DNA from: Tianweitania populi
GTDB lineage: Bacteria; Pseudomonadota; Alphaproteobacteria; Rhizobiales; Rhizobiaceae
Assembly (NCBI RefSeq): GCF_014652875.1
Contig: NZ_BMZQ01000001.1
Coordinates: 1,364,001-1,428,000 of the forward strand
Direction of reading: 5' to 3'
Length of the DNA stretch: 64,000 nucleotides
In this document: positions 44,132 to 52,707 of the stretch, one piece after another
Layout of the letters: each line of letters starts with the position of its first letter
Numbering within the stretch: the stretch's first letter is position 1
Translations under genes and position numbers: made by a program
The notes under the pieces: generated by a model
The model's input: only the letters and a program-made list of their open reading frames with translations
The model's database searches: none
What the model was told of the DNA's origin: nothing

Positions 44132-45466
44132 CTACTCAGCCGGCTCCGGCACTTGCACGGGTGCGGGCTTGTGCATCGGGTTGTTCGGGTGCTGCGTCCA
44201 GTTGGCGTAGACCGGCGACACCACCTTCTCCGTACGCTTGTCCAGCTGCCCCGCGGCAAGCGGCACCATGTCGATGCAGTCCTGAACCGGGCAGACATTG
44301 ACGCAGAGATTGCAGCCGACGCATTCCTCCTCGATCACCTCAAAGTGGCGCAGGCCGTCCACGATGTTGGTGATCGCCTGGTGCGAGGTGTCTTCACAGG
44401 CGATGTGGCAGCGGCCGCACTTGATGCACAGATCCTGGTTGATGTGCGCCTTGGTGACGTAATTGAGGTTGAGATATTGCCAGTCGGTGACGTTGGGCGT
44501 GGCGCGACCGATGACGTCATCAAGCGTTGCGTGGCCCTTCTCGTCCATCCAGTTCTTGAGACCTTCGATCATCTCCTGGACGATCTTGAAGCCGTAGGTC
44601 ATCGCCGCCGTGCAGACCTGCACGTTGCCGGCACCGAGCGCCAGGAACTCGGCTGCATCCCGCCAGGTCGTGACGCCGCCGATGCCCGAAATCGGCAGGC
44701 CGTGCGTTTCCGGGTCGCGCGCGATTTCGGCCACCATGTTGAGCGCGATGGGCTTCACCGCTGGGCCGCAATAGCCGCCATGGCTGCCGCGCCCGTCGAT
44801 GGACGGTTCGGGCGAGAAGCTGTCGAGATTGACGGAGGTGATCGACGAGATCGTGTTGATCAGCGACACCGCATCGGCACCGCCGCGCTTGGCAGCGCGC
44901 GCGGGATAGCGGATATCGGTGATGTTGGGCGTGAGCTTCACGATCACCGGCATGCGGCTGTATTGCTTGCACCAGCGCGCCACCATTTCGATGTACTCGG
45001 GCACCTGCCCCACGGCTGCGCCCATGCCGCGCTCGCTCATGCCGTGCGGACAGCCGAAGTTGAGTTCGATGCCGTCGCATTCGGTTTCTTCAACCAGCGG
45101 CAGAATGGCCTTCCAGCTTTCTTCTTCGCAGGGCACCATGATGGAGGCAATCAAGGCGCGATCCGGCCACGCCTTCTTGACCTGCTTCATCTCCTGCAAA
45201 TTGAGCTGCAGCTGCCGGTCGGTGATGAGTTCGATATTGTTCAAGCCGAGCAAACGGCGATCGGCACCCCAGATCGCTCCGTAACGCGGGCCGTTCACAT
45301 TGACGACTGGCGGCCCCTCCTCGCCCAGCGTCTTCCAAACCACACCGCCCCAACCGGCCTGGAAGGCGCGGATGACATTATAGGCCTTATCGGTGGGCGG
45401 CGCTGATGCGAGCCAGAACGGGTTGGGTGACTTGATGCCGATGAAGTTATTGCGGATGTCTGCCAT
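44132..45466 (-). CDS. preA: NAD-dependent dihydropyrimidine dehydrogenase, catalytic subunit PreA
   Basis: 444-residue subunit that reduces uracil/thymine to the dihydro form. FMN-binding dihydroorotate-dehydrogenase-like barrel: SPNPFWLASAPPTDKAYN, GIELNFGCPHGMSERGMG, INTISSITSV, GIGGVTTWRDA. The C-terminal ferredoxin part has two 4Fe-4S motifs, CIKCGRCHIAC and CVGCNLCVNVCP. ATG 45466 has AAGGA upstream. Separated from preT by a small exported protein gene, whereas the two are adjacent in E. coli. Confidence 0.93.
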   Translation of the reverse strand: MADIRNNFIGIKSPNPFWLASAPPTDKAYNVIRAFQAGWGGVVWKTLGEEGPPVVNVNGPRYGAIWGADRRLLGLNNIELITDRQLQLNLQEMKQVKKAWPDRALIASIMVPCEEESWKAILPLVEETECDGIELNFGCPHGMSERGMGAAVGQVPEYIEMVARWCKQYSRMPVIVKLTPNITDIRYPARAAKRGGADAVSLINTISSITSVNLDSFSPEPSIDGRGSHGGYCGPAVKPIALNMVAEIARDPETHGLPISGIGGVTTWRDAAEFLALGAGNVQVCTAAMTYGFKIVQEMIEGLKNWMDEKGHATLDDVIGRATPNVTDWQYLNLNYVTKAHINQDLCIKCGRCHIACEDTSHQAITNIVDGLRHFEVIEEECVGCNLCVNVCPVQDCIDMVPLAAGQLDKRTEKVVSPVYANWTQHPNNPMHKPAPVQVPEPAE

Positions 45467-45495
45467 GGGTCATGTTCCTTTGGCTGATCTCATCT

Positions 45496-45867
45496 TCAGC
45501 ATTTCGCGTAAGCGACTGCGTTGCCCTTGCCGAAGCGCAGCGAAAGGGAGCGCGGACCGGTATTGACGATCCTGAGGACAGGCCTCCACGCGTCGTCCTT
45601 GCTGCCATCCGGATGATGGGTGACGCAGCTGATGCGCGCTTCGATCCTCGATCCGGCTTGAGGCTTGTCGAGCCATTTGCAGACCGTGTTTTCGTTGAAG
45701 CCGAAGCTATCGGCTTCAACGATCATCATCTCGCCGCTGTCGGCATCACACCATTGGCCGTGCAGCCAGGCATCCTGAGCGTGTGCATGAGGTGTCGCGA
45801 GACCGATCAGCACACAAGCTGCCATGGTGACCCCGATCCTCTTCGTGATGGAAAACGAACACAGCAT
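45496..45867 (-). CDS. Small exported protein of unknown function, inserted between preT and preA
   Basis: 123 residues. N-terminal signal peptide with KR followed by a hydrophobic stretch and cleavage near PHAHA-QD (about residue 30). The mature ~93 residues have four Cys (in QWCDADSG, NTVCKWL, ISCVTHH and the C-terminal AYAKC), which could form two disulfides, and an overall beta-rich pattern (EARISCVT, VLRIVNTGPRSLSLRF). I do not recognise the family. The start ATG lies 3 nt after the preT stop and the stop is 29 nt before preA, so it belongs to the preT-preA transcript. A periplasmic role with pyrimidine uptake is only a guess. Confidence 0.7.
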   Translation of the reverse strand: MLCSFSITKRIGVTMAACVLIGLATPHAHAQDAWLHGQWCDADSGEMMIVEADSFGFNENTVCKWLDKPQAGSRIEARISCVTHHPDGSKDDAWRPVLRIVNTGPRSLSLRFGKGNAVAYAKC

Positions 45868-45870
45868 GCC

Positions 45871-47223
45871 TCAGCCCATCAACGACTTATGGATGCTCTC
45901 GGCGGCGTCTCGACCCTGAGCCGTGGCGGACACTGTTAGGTCTTCGCCAAGGGAAACGCAGTCGCCGCCCGCCCACACCTTGGCGAGCGAAGTGCGGCCT
46001 TCGGCGTCGATGCGGATCTTGCCCCCTTCGAAAGCGGTCGAAGCGCCGGAGCCGTTGAGCACCTCCGGGCGGAAGCTTTGGCCGATGGCGCGGAAGACCT
46101 GGTCGGCTTCAATGGCCAGCGTCTCACCCGTACCAGCCAGGCGATCGCCATCGATAATTGTGTATTCGAGTTCCAGCCCAACGACCTTGCCGCCTTCGTT
46201 TAGAACGCGCTTGGGTGCCAGCCAGTGGCGGATCACCACGCCGTTGGCGGTCGCCAGATCCTGCTCGTATTCCGACGCGTTCATGTTCTCCTTAGCCCGG
46301 CGATAGGCGATGGTGACCTCATCCGCGCCGAGTAACTTGGCCTGAATGGCGGCGTCGATGGCGGTCATGCCGCCGCCGATCACGACCACGCGCCGCCCGA
46401 TCGGCAGCACGGTCTTGTCTTCGGCCTGACGCAACGCAGCGATGAAATCGACCGCGTTCTCAGTGCCCGCCGCGTCTTCGCCTTCTGCTCGCAAGGCGTT
46501 GACGCCGGCCAGCCCCATGCCGAGGAAGACCGCGTCGTAATCGGCTGTCAGCTCCGACAGGGAGAAATCGCGACCGAGCATGCGCCCATGCTTGATCTCG
46601 ATGCCGCCGATCCCCAGCACATAATCCACCTCGGCCTGTGCGAAGTCGTTGGTGCTCTTGTAGGTGGCGATGCCGTATTCGTTGAGGCCGCCGGCTTTTG
46701 GACGACCTTCGAAGATCGTGACATCATGGCCATGCATAGAAAGGCGGTGAGCGGCGGCAAGACCGGCCGGGCCAGCACCGACCACGGCGACCCGCTTACC
46801 CGTCGAGGGCGCGCGGTTGTAGAACTGCTTGTTCTGCGCCATGGCAATATCGGTTGCATAGCGCTGCAACATGCCGATCTTGACCGGCTTGCCTTCGGCA
46901 ATCTCGCGTACGCAGGCTTCTTCGCACAGCGTCTCGGTCGGACAAACCCGGGCGCACATGCCGCCCATGATGTTCTGGTCGAAGATCGTCTTGGCTGCAC
47001 CCACGGCATTGCCGGTCGAGATCTCACGGATGAAAAGCGGAATGTCGATCGACGTTGGACACGCCTGCATGCAAGGCGCGTCGTAGCAGAAGTAACAACG
47101 ATCGCTTTCAACAAGCGCTTCGTGGCGGTCGAGCGGCGGATGGAGATCGGCGAAATTTTCGGCAAGCTGGGCCGGCGAGAGCCGTGCGCCCACAATGCCT
47201 TCCCTTGAAAGGCGTGCGTCCAT
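45871..47223 (-). CDS. preT: NAD-dependent dihydropyrimidine dehydrogenase, FAD/Fe-S subunit PreT
   Basis: 450-residue flavoprotein of the GltD/DPD N-terminal type that passes electrons from NAD(P)H to PreA. N-terminal Fe-S cysteines in CYFCYDAPCMQACP and CARVCPTETLCEEAC, FAD-binding VAVVGAGPAGLAAAHRL, second dinucleotide site VVVIGGGMTAIDAA, and the C-terminal VWAGGDCV. ATG 47223 follows GGGGAAC. A RutR-like site lies 62-77 bp upstream, so this operon (preT, small protein, preA) should be pyrimidine-induced. Confidence 0.93.
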   Translation of the reverse strand: MDARLSREGIVGARLSPAQLAENFADLHPPLDRHEALVESDRCYFCYDAPCMQACPTSIDIPLFIREISTGNAVGAAKTIFDQNIMGGMCARVCPTETLCEEACVREIAEGKPVKIGMLQRYATDIAMAQNKQFYNRAPSTGKRVAVVGAGPAGLAAAHRLSMHGHDVTIFEGRPKAGGLNEYGIATYKSTNDFAQAEVDYVLGIGGIEIKHGRMLGRDFSLSELTADYDAVFLGMGLAGVNALRAEGEDAAGTENAVDFIAALRQAEDKTVLPIGRRVVVIGGGMTAIDAAIQAKLLGADEVTIAYRRAKENMNASEYEQDLATANGVVIRHWLAPKRVLNEGGKVVGLELEYTIIDGDRLAGTGETLAIEADQVFRAIGQSFRPEVLNGSGASTAFEGGKIRIDAEGRTSLAKVWAGGDCVSLGEDLTVSATAQGRDAAESIHKSLMG

Positions 47224-47284
47224 CGATGTTCCCCGTAGCTGGCTTTAACGCTGGCTTTTGAAGGAGGCTACCACGTCGGAAATT

Positions 47285-47300
47285 TTTATCAACTGGTCAA
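47285..47300. promoter_or_regulatory. Candidate RutR operator upstream of preT
   Basis: TTTATCA-AC-TGGTCAA: the right arm is identical to the E. coli RutR half-site TGGTCAA and the left matches TTGACCA at five of seven positions, with flanking T and A runs continuing the symmetry. Located 62-77 bp before the preT start. Confidence 0.65.
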
Positions 47301-47422
47301 AAACAGAGAAGAAGCGGAATAAAAGCAGAGGACTTTGCTCTTCTTTTCCGTTGCTGCGCTTGTTCGTCATCAAGGTTTGGTTCTATGCAGCATGACTAAT
47401 GCAGTGTGCAGGAGGGGTTTGC

Positions 47423-48682
47423 ATGCAAGAGCGTGTCTCGATCAATCAGCAACCGGTGCTGATCAAGCGATGGCCGAGCGAAATACCGCTTTTCGTCGTG
47501 ATCCTCGTTGTATCCATCATCTTGTGGATCGCAATCATCTTCGGAACGGTGGGCATCGGCCTGATCTATGCGCTGTTCTTCGGGCTGATCTTCTTCTTCG
47601 CGCATCTTGCCTTGATCATGCATCTGCGCGGCAGCGCCATCCAGCTTGGGCCCAACCAGTTTCCCGAGATCTATCATCGTGTGGTCGAGCTTTCGGCCAA
47701 GGCTGGATTGAAGAAGACGCCCGATGCCTACCTGTTCCAGGCCGATGGCGGGCTGAACGCATTTGCGACCAAGTTCTTCCGCAGCAGGATCGTCACCCTT
47801 TATACCGATCTGCTGGAAGCCTGCGGCGACGACACAACTGCGCGGGACATGATCATCGGTCACGAAATCGGCCATCTTCGGTCGGGCCATCTTAACTGGC
47901 AGCTTCTGACGGCGCCCGGCCGCATCATGCCGTTCCTGGGCTCAGCCTATTCGCGCGCCTGCGAATTCACCTGCGACCGCTGGGGCGCGGCTCTTTGCGG
48001 CGATCCCGCGGGAGCCCATCGCGGCCTGATCATCCTGGCTGCCGGTGGCGTTTACAAGAAGAACGTCAATGTCGAAGCCTATATCGCGCAGCAGAGGACG
48101 CTGGATACCGGCTGGCTGACGATCGGCAAATGGCTGGCGCTTTATCCGCCCTTGTCGGCGCGCGTCGATGTCTTGTCGCGGCCCGGCGCCCGGCCCTATT
48201 CCTCGTGGAAGGGACCACTGCGTGCATTGGGCATCATGGCCGCCTTCGTGCTGATCCCGATCCTCATCGCAACGTCCATTCCATTTGTTTTCCAGCCGAT
48301 GCTGCGGGAAATGGGCGTGCTGAGCAATGACTTCGGCACCATTCTGTCGCCCGGCCTTGCGCCACAGGACAGCTTCCGCCAGCCCGGTTCTGACACCGAT
48401 GGCAGTGCTGATCCCGAAGCCAATTCAGGCGCAGATGGCTCGCCTGCAACAGCACCGTCTTTCGCCTCGGTAGCCGAAATGCCCTCGCCGCAGCCTGCTC
48501 CGACGGTCGCGGATGAGCGCTTGAATGAACTCGCGCAGCAATGCCAGGCCGGCGAAATGCAGGCTTGCGACGATCTTTATAACGAGACTGATTTCGGCAC
48601 ACCCGCAGAGCAGTATGGAAACACCTGCGGCGGTCGTCTGCCGGAAAACACGGAAGAGTGCGTGAGCCTCGTTGCGCAATAA
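47423..48682 (+). CDS. M48-family membrane metallopeptidase with Cys-rich C-terminal tail
   Basis: 419 residues from ATG 47423, which has a near-ideal RBS (AGGAGGGG). Two N-terminal membrane segments (about 21-66), then an HtpX/M48 zinc protease domain with HEIGH at 147-151 and a third ligand expected around YSRACEFTCDRWG. Another membrane segment follows near residue 275. The last ~150 residues include a low-complexity Pro/Ser/Ala linker and a tail with four Cys: CQAGEMQACDDLY, then YGNTCGGRLP and EECV. I recall this motif from actinobacterial membrane proteins, not from M48 enzymes. Function of the tail is unknown. Confidence 0.85.
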   Translation: MQERVSINQQPVLIKRWPSEIPLFVVILVVSIILWIAIIFGTVGIGLIYALFFGLIFFFAHLALIMHLRGSAIQLGPNQFPEIYHRVVELSAKAGLKKTPDAYLFQADGGLNAFATKFFRSRIVTLYTDLLEACGDDTTARDMIIGHEIGHLRSGHLNWQLLTAPGRIMPFLGSAYSRACEFTCDRWGAALCGDPAGAHRGLIILAAGGVYKKNVNVEAYIAQQRTLDTGWLTIGKWLALYPPLSARVDVLSRPGARPYSSWKGPLRALGIMAAFVLIPILIATSIPFVFQPMLREMGVLSNDFGTILSPGLAPQDSFRQPGSDTDGSADPEANSGADGSPATAPSFASVAEMPSPQPAPTVADERLNELAQQCQAGEMQACDDLYNETDFGTPAEQYGNTCGGRLPENTEECVSLVAQ

Positions 48683-48704
48683 GCAGGTCGTCATTCGTCT
48701 ATAA

Positions 48705-48740
48705 AGAAAAAGGGCAGCCATTATTGGCTGCCCTTTTTCT
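48705..48740. terminator. Bidirectional intrinsic terminator
   Basis: AGAAAAAGGGCAGCCA (48705-48720) pairs perfectly with TGGCTGCCCTTTTTCT (48725-48740) around a TTAT loop. It sits between the convergent M48 and DUF3072 genes and has T-runs in both directions. Confidence 0.92.
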
Positions 48741-48761
48741 AGAATCCGATTCGTCGCGGTC

Positions 48762-48989
48762 TTATTCCAGGCCGGCTTTCTCGCGCAGCGCATCGATGCG
48801 CTTCGAGGCTTCGGCCTTGCTGAGATCCTCGGCATAGGCATCGGGATCATGAGCCTTTTCCGACAGCGTCTTCAGGTAGGAACGCTGGGCGCCGGTCATC
48901 GGCTCGTCGCCCGTGACCCAATCATCCGGGTCCTTTTCAGCGTTATCGGTCGGATGGTTCTTCGGGTTCAGCTCTTCTTCGTCGGCCAT
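48762..48989 (-). CDS. DUF3072 domain protein
   Basis: 75-residue acidic protein from ATG 48989 (GAGGTGAT ribosome-binding site). Composition KNHPTDNAEKDPDDWVTGDEPMTGAQRSYL followed by KAEASKRIDALR is typical of DUF3072, whose function is unknown. No signal or membrane segment. The gene is in its own unit upstream of the ABC block and ends at the shared terminator. Confidence 0.8.
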   Translation of the reverse strand: MADEEELNPKNHPTDNAEKDPDDWVTGDEPMTGAQRSYLKTLSEKAHDPDAYAEDLSKAEASKRIDALREKAGLE

Positions 48990-49052
48990 GTCATCACCTC
49001 GTGGTCTCGCCAAGAACAATGCATGAACATGACCGTTGTTCCGAACGCTGCT

Positions 49053-51527
49053 TTATTCGTCCAGTCCGAGTTTTCGGCGCGCTTCCGCGGGAGACGCCGC
49101 CGTTTGAACCTGACGCGCGGGCTGTGCAGTGCCCTCACCGCTGGCGGCCTCTTCTTCGGGCGTCTTGGCCAGAGCGGGCTTCACCTCAGCACTTGCGGCC
49201 TGACGTCCGTCACCGGCTTCGGTTTGCAGCTTCTCGGGAGAAGATTCGCCCGGCAAGGCTGAAATCTCTCGTGAGCCATGCACGTCGATCCGGGCCTGCT
49301 CGTCCAGAGCGTCTGCCGGTGTCAGCGGCTCGCTCAGCGCGTCCTCCTCGACTGGATGCCCGCCATGAACAGGCAGCGCCCGACCTTCGTCAGGCGCGCG
49401 ACTTGCCGGATCGTCCGCGGTCTTGGCCGCGAAGCTGATGACCGGCTCCATGCGGGCCAGCACCTCGTCAGGCAGCCAGCACAAGCTGCGATGGCCGTCA
49501 TCCAACTCGCGCAGGGGCGGCACCTGGGTTTCGCAGAGGTGATCGGGCACGAGAGACTTGTAGCGGCAGCGCGTTTGGAAAGGACAGCCGGTGGGCGGGT
49601 TCATGGCCGAGGGGATGTCGCCGTCCAGCACGATGTGCTTCTTCACCACGCTCGTATCGGCGATCGGGATCGCGGACAGCAGCGCCTCGGTATAGGGGTG
49701 ATAGGGCGGCGCGAAGATTTGGTCGGTGGTGCCCTGCTCCACGATATAGCCGAGATACATCACGACAACGCGGTCGGCGATATAGCGAACCACGCTCAGG
49801 TCGTGGCTGATGAACAGCATGGTCGTTTTCGACTCGCGCTGGATGTCCATCAACAGCTCGGTGACCGCCGCCTGCACCGACACGTCGAGCGCGGAAACCG
49901 GCTCGTCGGCCACCACCACCTTGGCGCGGCCGGCAAAAGCGCGCGCGACGCCGATACGCTGTTTCTGACCGCCTGAGAGCTGGCGCGGCTTGCGGGTGGC
50001 GAAGGCGCGCGGCAGCTTGACGAGATCGAGCAGCTCGAACATGCGCTGCTGGCGATCGGCAAGCGTGCGGCCGACGCCGAACTTTTCCAGTGTCCGAATG
50101 ATCTGGGACCCGACCGAATGGCTGGGATTGAGCGTGTCAAACGGGTTCTGGAACACCATCTGGATCGAAGAAATCGTATCGACGTCCCGCCCTTCGATCG
50201 CCGTGCCTTGAATGGGCTTATTGCCCAGCAGGATGTCGCCGGAGGTAGCCGTTTCCAGACCGAGCAGCACCTTGGCGAGGGTCGACTTGCCGCAACCGCT
50301 TTCGCCCACGATCGCAACCGTCTCGCTTTCGCGCGCTTCAAAGGAGATGGACTCGTTCGCCTTGACCACGCGCGTTTCGGCAGCGCCGAACATCGCATTG
50401 GCAGCGACCTGATAATACTTCTTGAGATTGTCGATCTTCAGCACCGGCGCGCCCGGTGTAACTGGCGGCTTCTCCGTCTTGGTGCCGGCGGGAACGGCGG
50501 TCCAGTCGATCTCGTCGAAGCGGATGCAGCGGCTGGCATGGTTGGCGTGATCGGGCACGTCGATCATCGGGATCTCGGCCGCGTTGCACACGCCCTCCAC
50601 AAAATGATGGCAGCGCGGGCCGAAGTTGCAGCCTTTCGGCCGTTCATGCGGCAGCGGCAATTGGCCGGGAATGGCGATCAGCGGCCGTGAGTTCTTGTCG
50701 GCGCCGGGCAGCGGGATCGAGCGGAACAGCCCTTGCGTATAGGGGTGCCGCATATGGTCGAACACGTCCTTGACCGGACCGGTTTCCACCGCTTCGCCGG
50801 AATACATCACGGTGATGCGGTCGCAGGTCTCGAGGATCAGACCGAGATTGTGCGACACGAAGATCATCGACGTGCCGAACTCCTTGCCGAGCCCCTTCAC
50901 CAGCTCGACGATGCCGGCCTCAACCGTCACATCGAGCGCAGTGGTCGGCTCATCGAGAAGCAAAAGCGCCGGCTTCGACAGGAGTGCCATGGCGATGACG
51001 ATGCGTTGCTGCTGACCGCCGGAAAGCTGATGCGGATAAGAGCGCATCATGCGTTCGGGGTCCGGCAGCTTTACCGCCCGCACGGTCTCCAAAGCGCGTT
51101 TGTAGGCCTCCTCTTTCGACACCTTGTCGTGGATGATGGGCACTTCCATCAGCTGCTGCCCGATCTTCATCGCCGGGTTTAGCGAAGCCATCGGCTCCTG
51201 ATAGATCATCGCGATCTTGTTGCCGCGAATGGCGCGCAGCTCGGCATCCGACATGTCGCCCATGTCCTTGCCCTGGAACTTGATGCGCCCGCCGACGATC
51301 TTTCCGACGTTGGAGAGGTCGCGCATGATGCCGAGCGAAACGGTGGACTTGCCGCAGCCGCTTTCGCCCACGATCCCCATCGCCTCGCCCGGCATCACCG
51401 AGCAGGAGAAATCCATCACCGCAGGGATTTCACCCTTTCGGGTGAAGAAGGAGATCGACAGGTTCTCGATCTCGAGGATCGGCTGTGTGCCGGTTTCCGG
51501 CTGCAGATTGCTGACGTGCTGGTTCAT
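49053..51527 (-). CDS. Dipeptide/oligopeptide ABC transporter, fused double ATPase (DppD-DppF type)
   Basis: 824-residue fusion of the two ATPases that are usually separate. First half: Walker A GESGCGKST, LSGGQQQR, LLLLDEPTTALD; second half: GESGCGKST again, LSGGQKQR, VVADEPVSALD. Each half ends with the oligopeptide/dipeptide transporter C-terminal Cys segment (CNFGPRCHHF and CPFQTRCRYKS). An acidic, Ala/Pro/Glu-rich tail of about 120 residues with no recognised domain follows residue ~700. Strong RBS (GAGGAG) before ATG 51527. Confidence 0.9.
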   Translation of the reverse strand: MNQHVSNLQPETGTQPILEIENLSISFFTRKGEIPAVMDFSCSVMPGEAMGIVGESGCGKSTVSLGIMRDLSNVGKIVGGRIKFQGKDMGDMSDAELRAIRGNKIAMIYQEPMASLNPAMKIGQQLMEVPIIHDKVSKEEAYKRALETVRAVKLPDPERMMRSYPHQLSGGQQQRIVIAMALLSKPALLLLDEPTTALDVTVEAGIVELVKGLGKEFGTSMIFVSHNLGLILETCDRITVMYSGEAVETGPVKDVFDHMRHPYTQGLFRSIPLPGADKNSRPLIAIPGQLPLPHERPKGCNFGPRCHHFVEGVCNAAEIPMIDVPDHANHASRCIRFDEIDWTAVPAGTKTEKPPVTPGAPVLKIDNLKKYYQVAANAMFGAAETRVVKANESISFEARESETVAIVGESGCGKSTLAKVLLGLETATSGDILLGNKPIQGTAIEGRDVDTISSIQMVFQNPFDTLNPSHSVGSQIIRTLEKFGVGRTLADRQQRMFELLDLVKLPRAFATRKPRQLSGGQKQRIGVARAFAGRAKVVVADEPVSALDVSVQAAVTELLMDIQRESKTTMLFISHDLSVVRYIADRVVVMYLGYIVEQGTTDQIFAPPYHPYTEALLSAIPIADTSVVKKHIVLDGDIPSAMNPPTGCPFQTRCRYKSLVPDHLCETQVPPLRELDDGHRSLCWLPDEVLARMEPVISFAAKTADDPASRAPDEGRALPVHGGHPVEEDALSEPLTPADALDEQARIDVHGSREISALPGESSPEKLQTEAGDGRQAASAEVKPALAKTPEEEAASGEGTAQPARQVQTAASPAEARRKLGLDE

Positions 51528-51537
51528 CGCCGTCTCC

Positions 51538-52695
51538 TCAATCTTTCATCGATTGCTCACGCAGGGCATCGGCAAGCAGGTTGAGCCCTAGAACGAAGGA
51601 CATTAGGGCGATCGTCGGCGGCAAAGCCGGATGGATCTGCGCGCGCAGGAGCCGGCTGGCTTCCTTGATCGACGTGCCCCAATCCGGGCTTTCAGGTGCC
51701 AGCCCCAAGCCGAAGTAACCGAGTGTGCCAAGCAGGATCGTGGTGTAGCCGATGCGCAAACAGGCATCCACGATCAGCGGACCGCGTGCATTGGGCAGGA
51801 TCTCCCACAGCATAATGTACCATGGCGTTTCGCCGCGCGTTTGCGCCGCCGCCACGTAATCGCGCGTCTTGATGTCCATCACCAGGCCGCGCACGATCCG
51901 GAACACGCCCGGGCTGGAAGCGAACACCACGGCCACGAAGATGTTGAGCTGGTTGGGCGAAATCGAGATCAGCCCGAGCGGATCGGCGTCGAACACCAGC
52001 CCCGCATAAATCCAGGCGCCCAGCACCAGCGTCAAGCCGAGCAGTGGGTAAAGCCGTTCCGGTCGTGTCTTAAAGCGGGTAAAGAACAGCACCGCAAAGA
52101 ACACGATCGGGAACAGGAAAAACACCGCAGCCAGTGCATAAGGGATCGGCGTGTCCATGATGCCCGGGGTCACCAGCAGGTAGAACAGCAGGATGACCGG
52201 GAATGCGAGGACGAGGTTCGCAAGAAAGGACAGCACCGAGTCGATGCGCCCACCATAGTATCCCGCCGGCAGGCCGAGCGTCGTGCCTACCATCAAGGCA
52301 AAGGCTGTCGCGGCCGGCGCGATGATCAGCACGATGCGGCTGCCATAAACCATGCGGCTAAAGATATCGCGCGCCAGCCGGTCGCCACCAAAGAGATAGG
52401 CGACGCCGGATTGCGGATCGATCGCGCCGGGCAGAGCGTCTTTCATGATCGCGACCTGAGCCAGCGGATCGAAGGTCACGATGACGGCCGCAAACATGGC
52501 TGTGAACAGCCAGAACAGGCAGATCATGACGCCAGCAATGCCGACGCCGGAATCGAAGAGGTGGCCGTAGAGCCCGAGCCGCTTCTTGAAGGTAAAGCTC
52601 GCAACCAGCACAAGAGCAAGCGCCAGCCACACCGGCCAGAACTGCTTGAGGACGCCGAGAACGATGCCTGTGATGCCGAGATAATCCATTTGCAT
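51538..52695 (-). CDS. Peptide ABC transporter permease (DppC-like), enlarged
   Basis: 385-residue permease, about 80 longer than ordinary DppC. The N-terminus has two hydrophobic segments and a DPLAQ loop typical of DppC/OppC. The core coupling segment is DYVAAAQTRGETPWYIMLWEILPNA. Between residues about 165 and 245 there is an extra pair of membrane segments (ALAAVFFLFPIVFFAVLFFT and LYPLLGLTLVLGAWIYAG). ATG 52695 (or 52689) follows the DppB stop by 12 nt. Confidence 0.88.
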   Translation of the reverse strand: MQMDYLGITGIVLGVLKQFWPVWLALALVLVASFTFKKRLGLYGHLFDSGVGIAGVMICLFWLFTAMFAAVIVTFDPLAQVAIMKDALPGAIDPQSGVAYLFGGDRLARDIFSRMVYGSRIVLIIAPAATAFALMVGTTLGLPAGYYGGRIDSVLSFLANLVLAFPVILLFYLLVTPGIMDTPIPYALAAVFFLFPIVFFAVLFFTRFKTRPERLYPLLGLTLVLGAWIYAGLVFDADPLGLISISPNQLNIFVAVVFASSPGVFRIVRGLVMDIKTRDYVAAAQTRGETPWYIMLWEILPNARGPLIVDACLRIGYTTILLGTLGYFGLGLAPESPDWGTSIKEASRLLRAQIHPALPPTIALMSFVLGLNLLADALREQSMKD

Positions 52696-52707
52696 CAGGT
52701 ATCCGCC

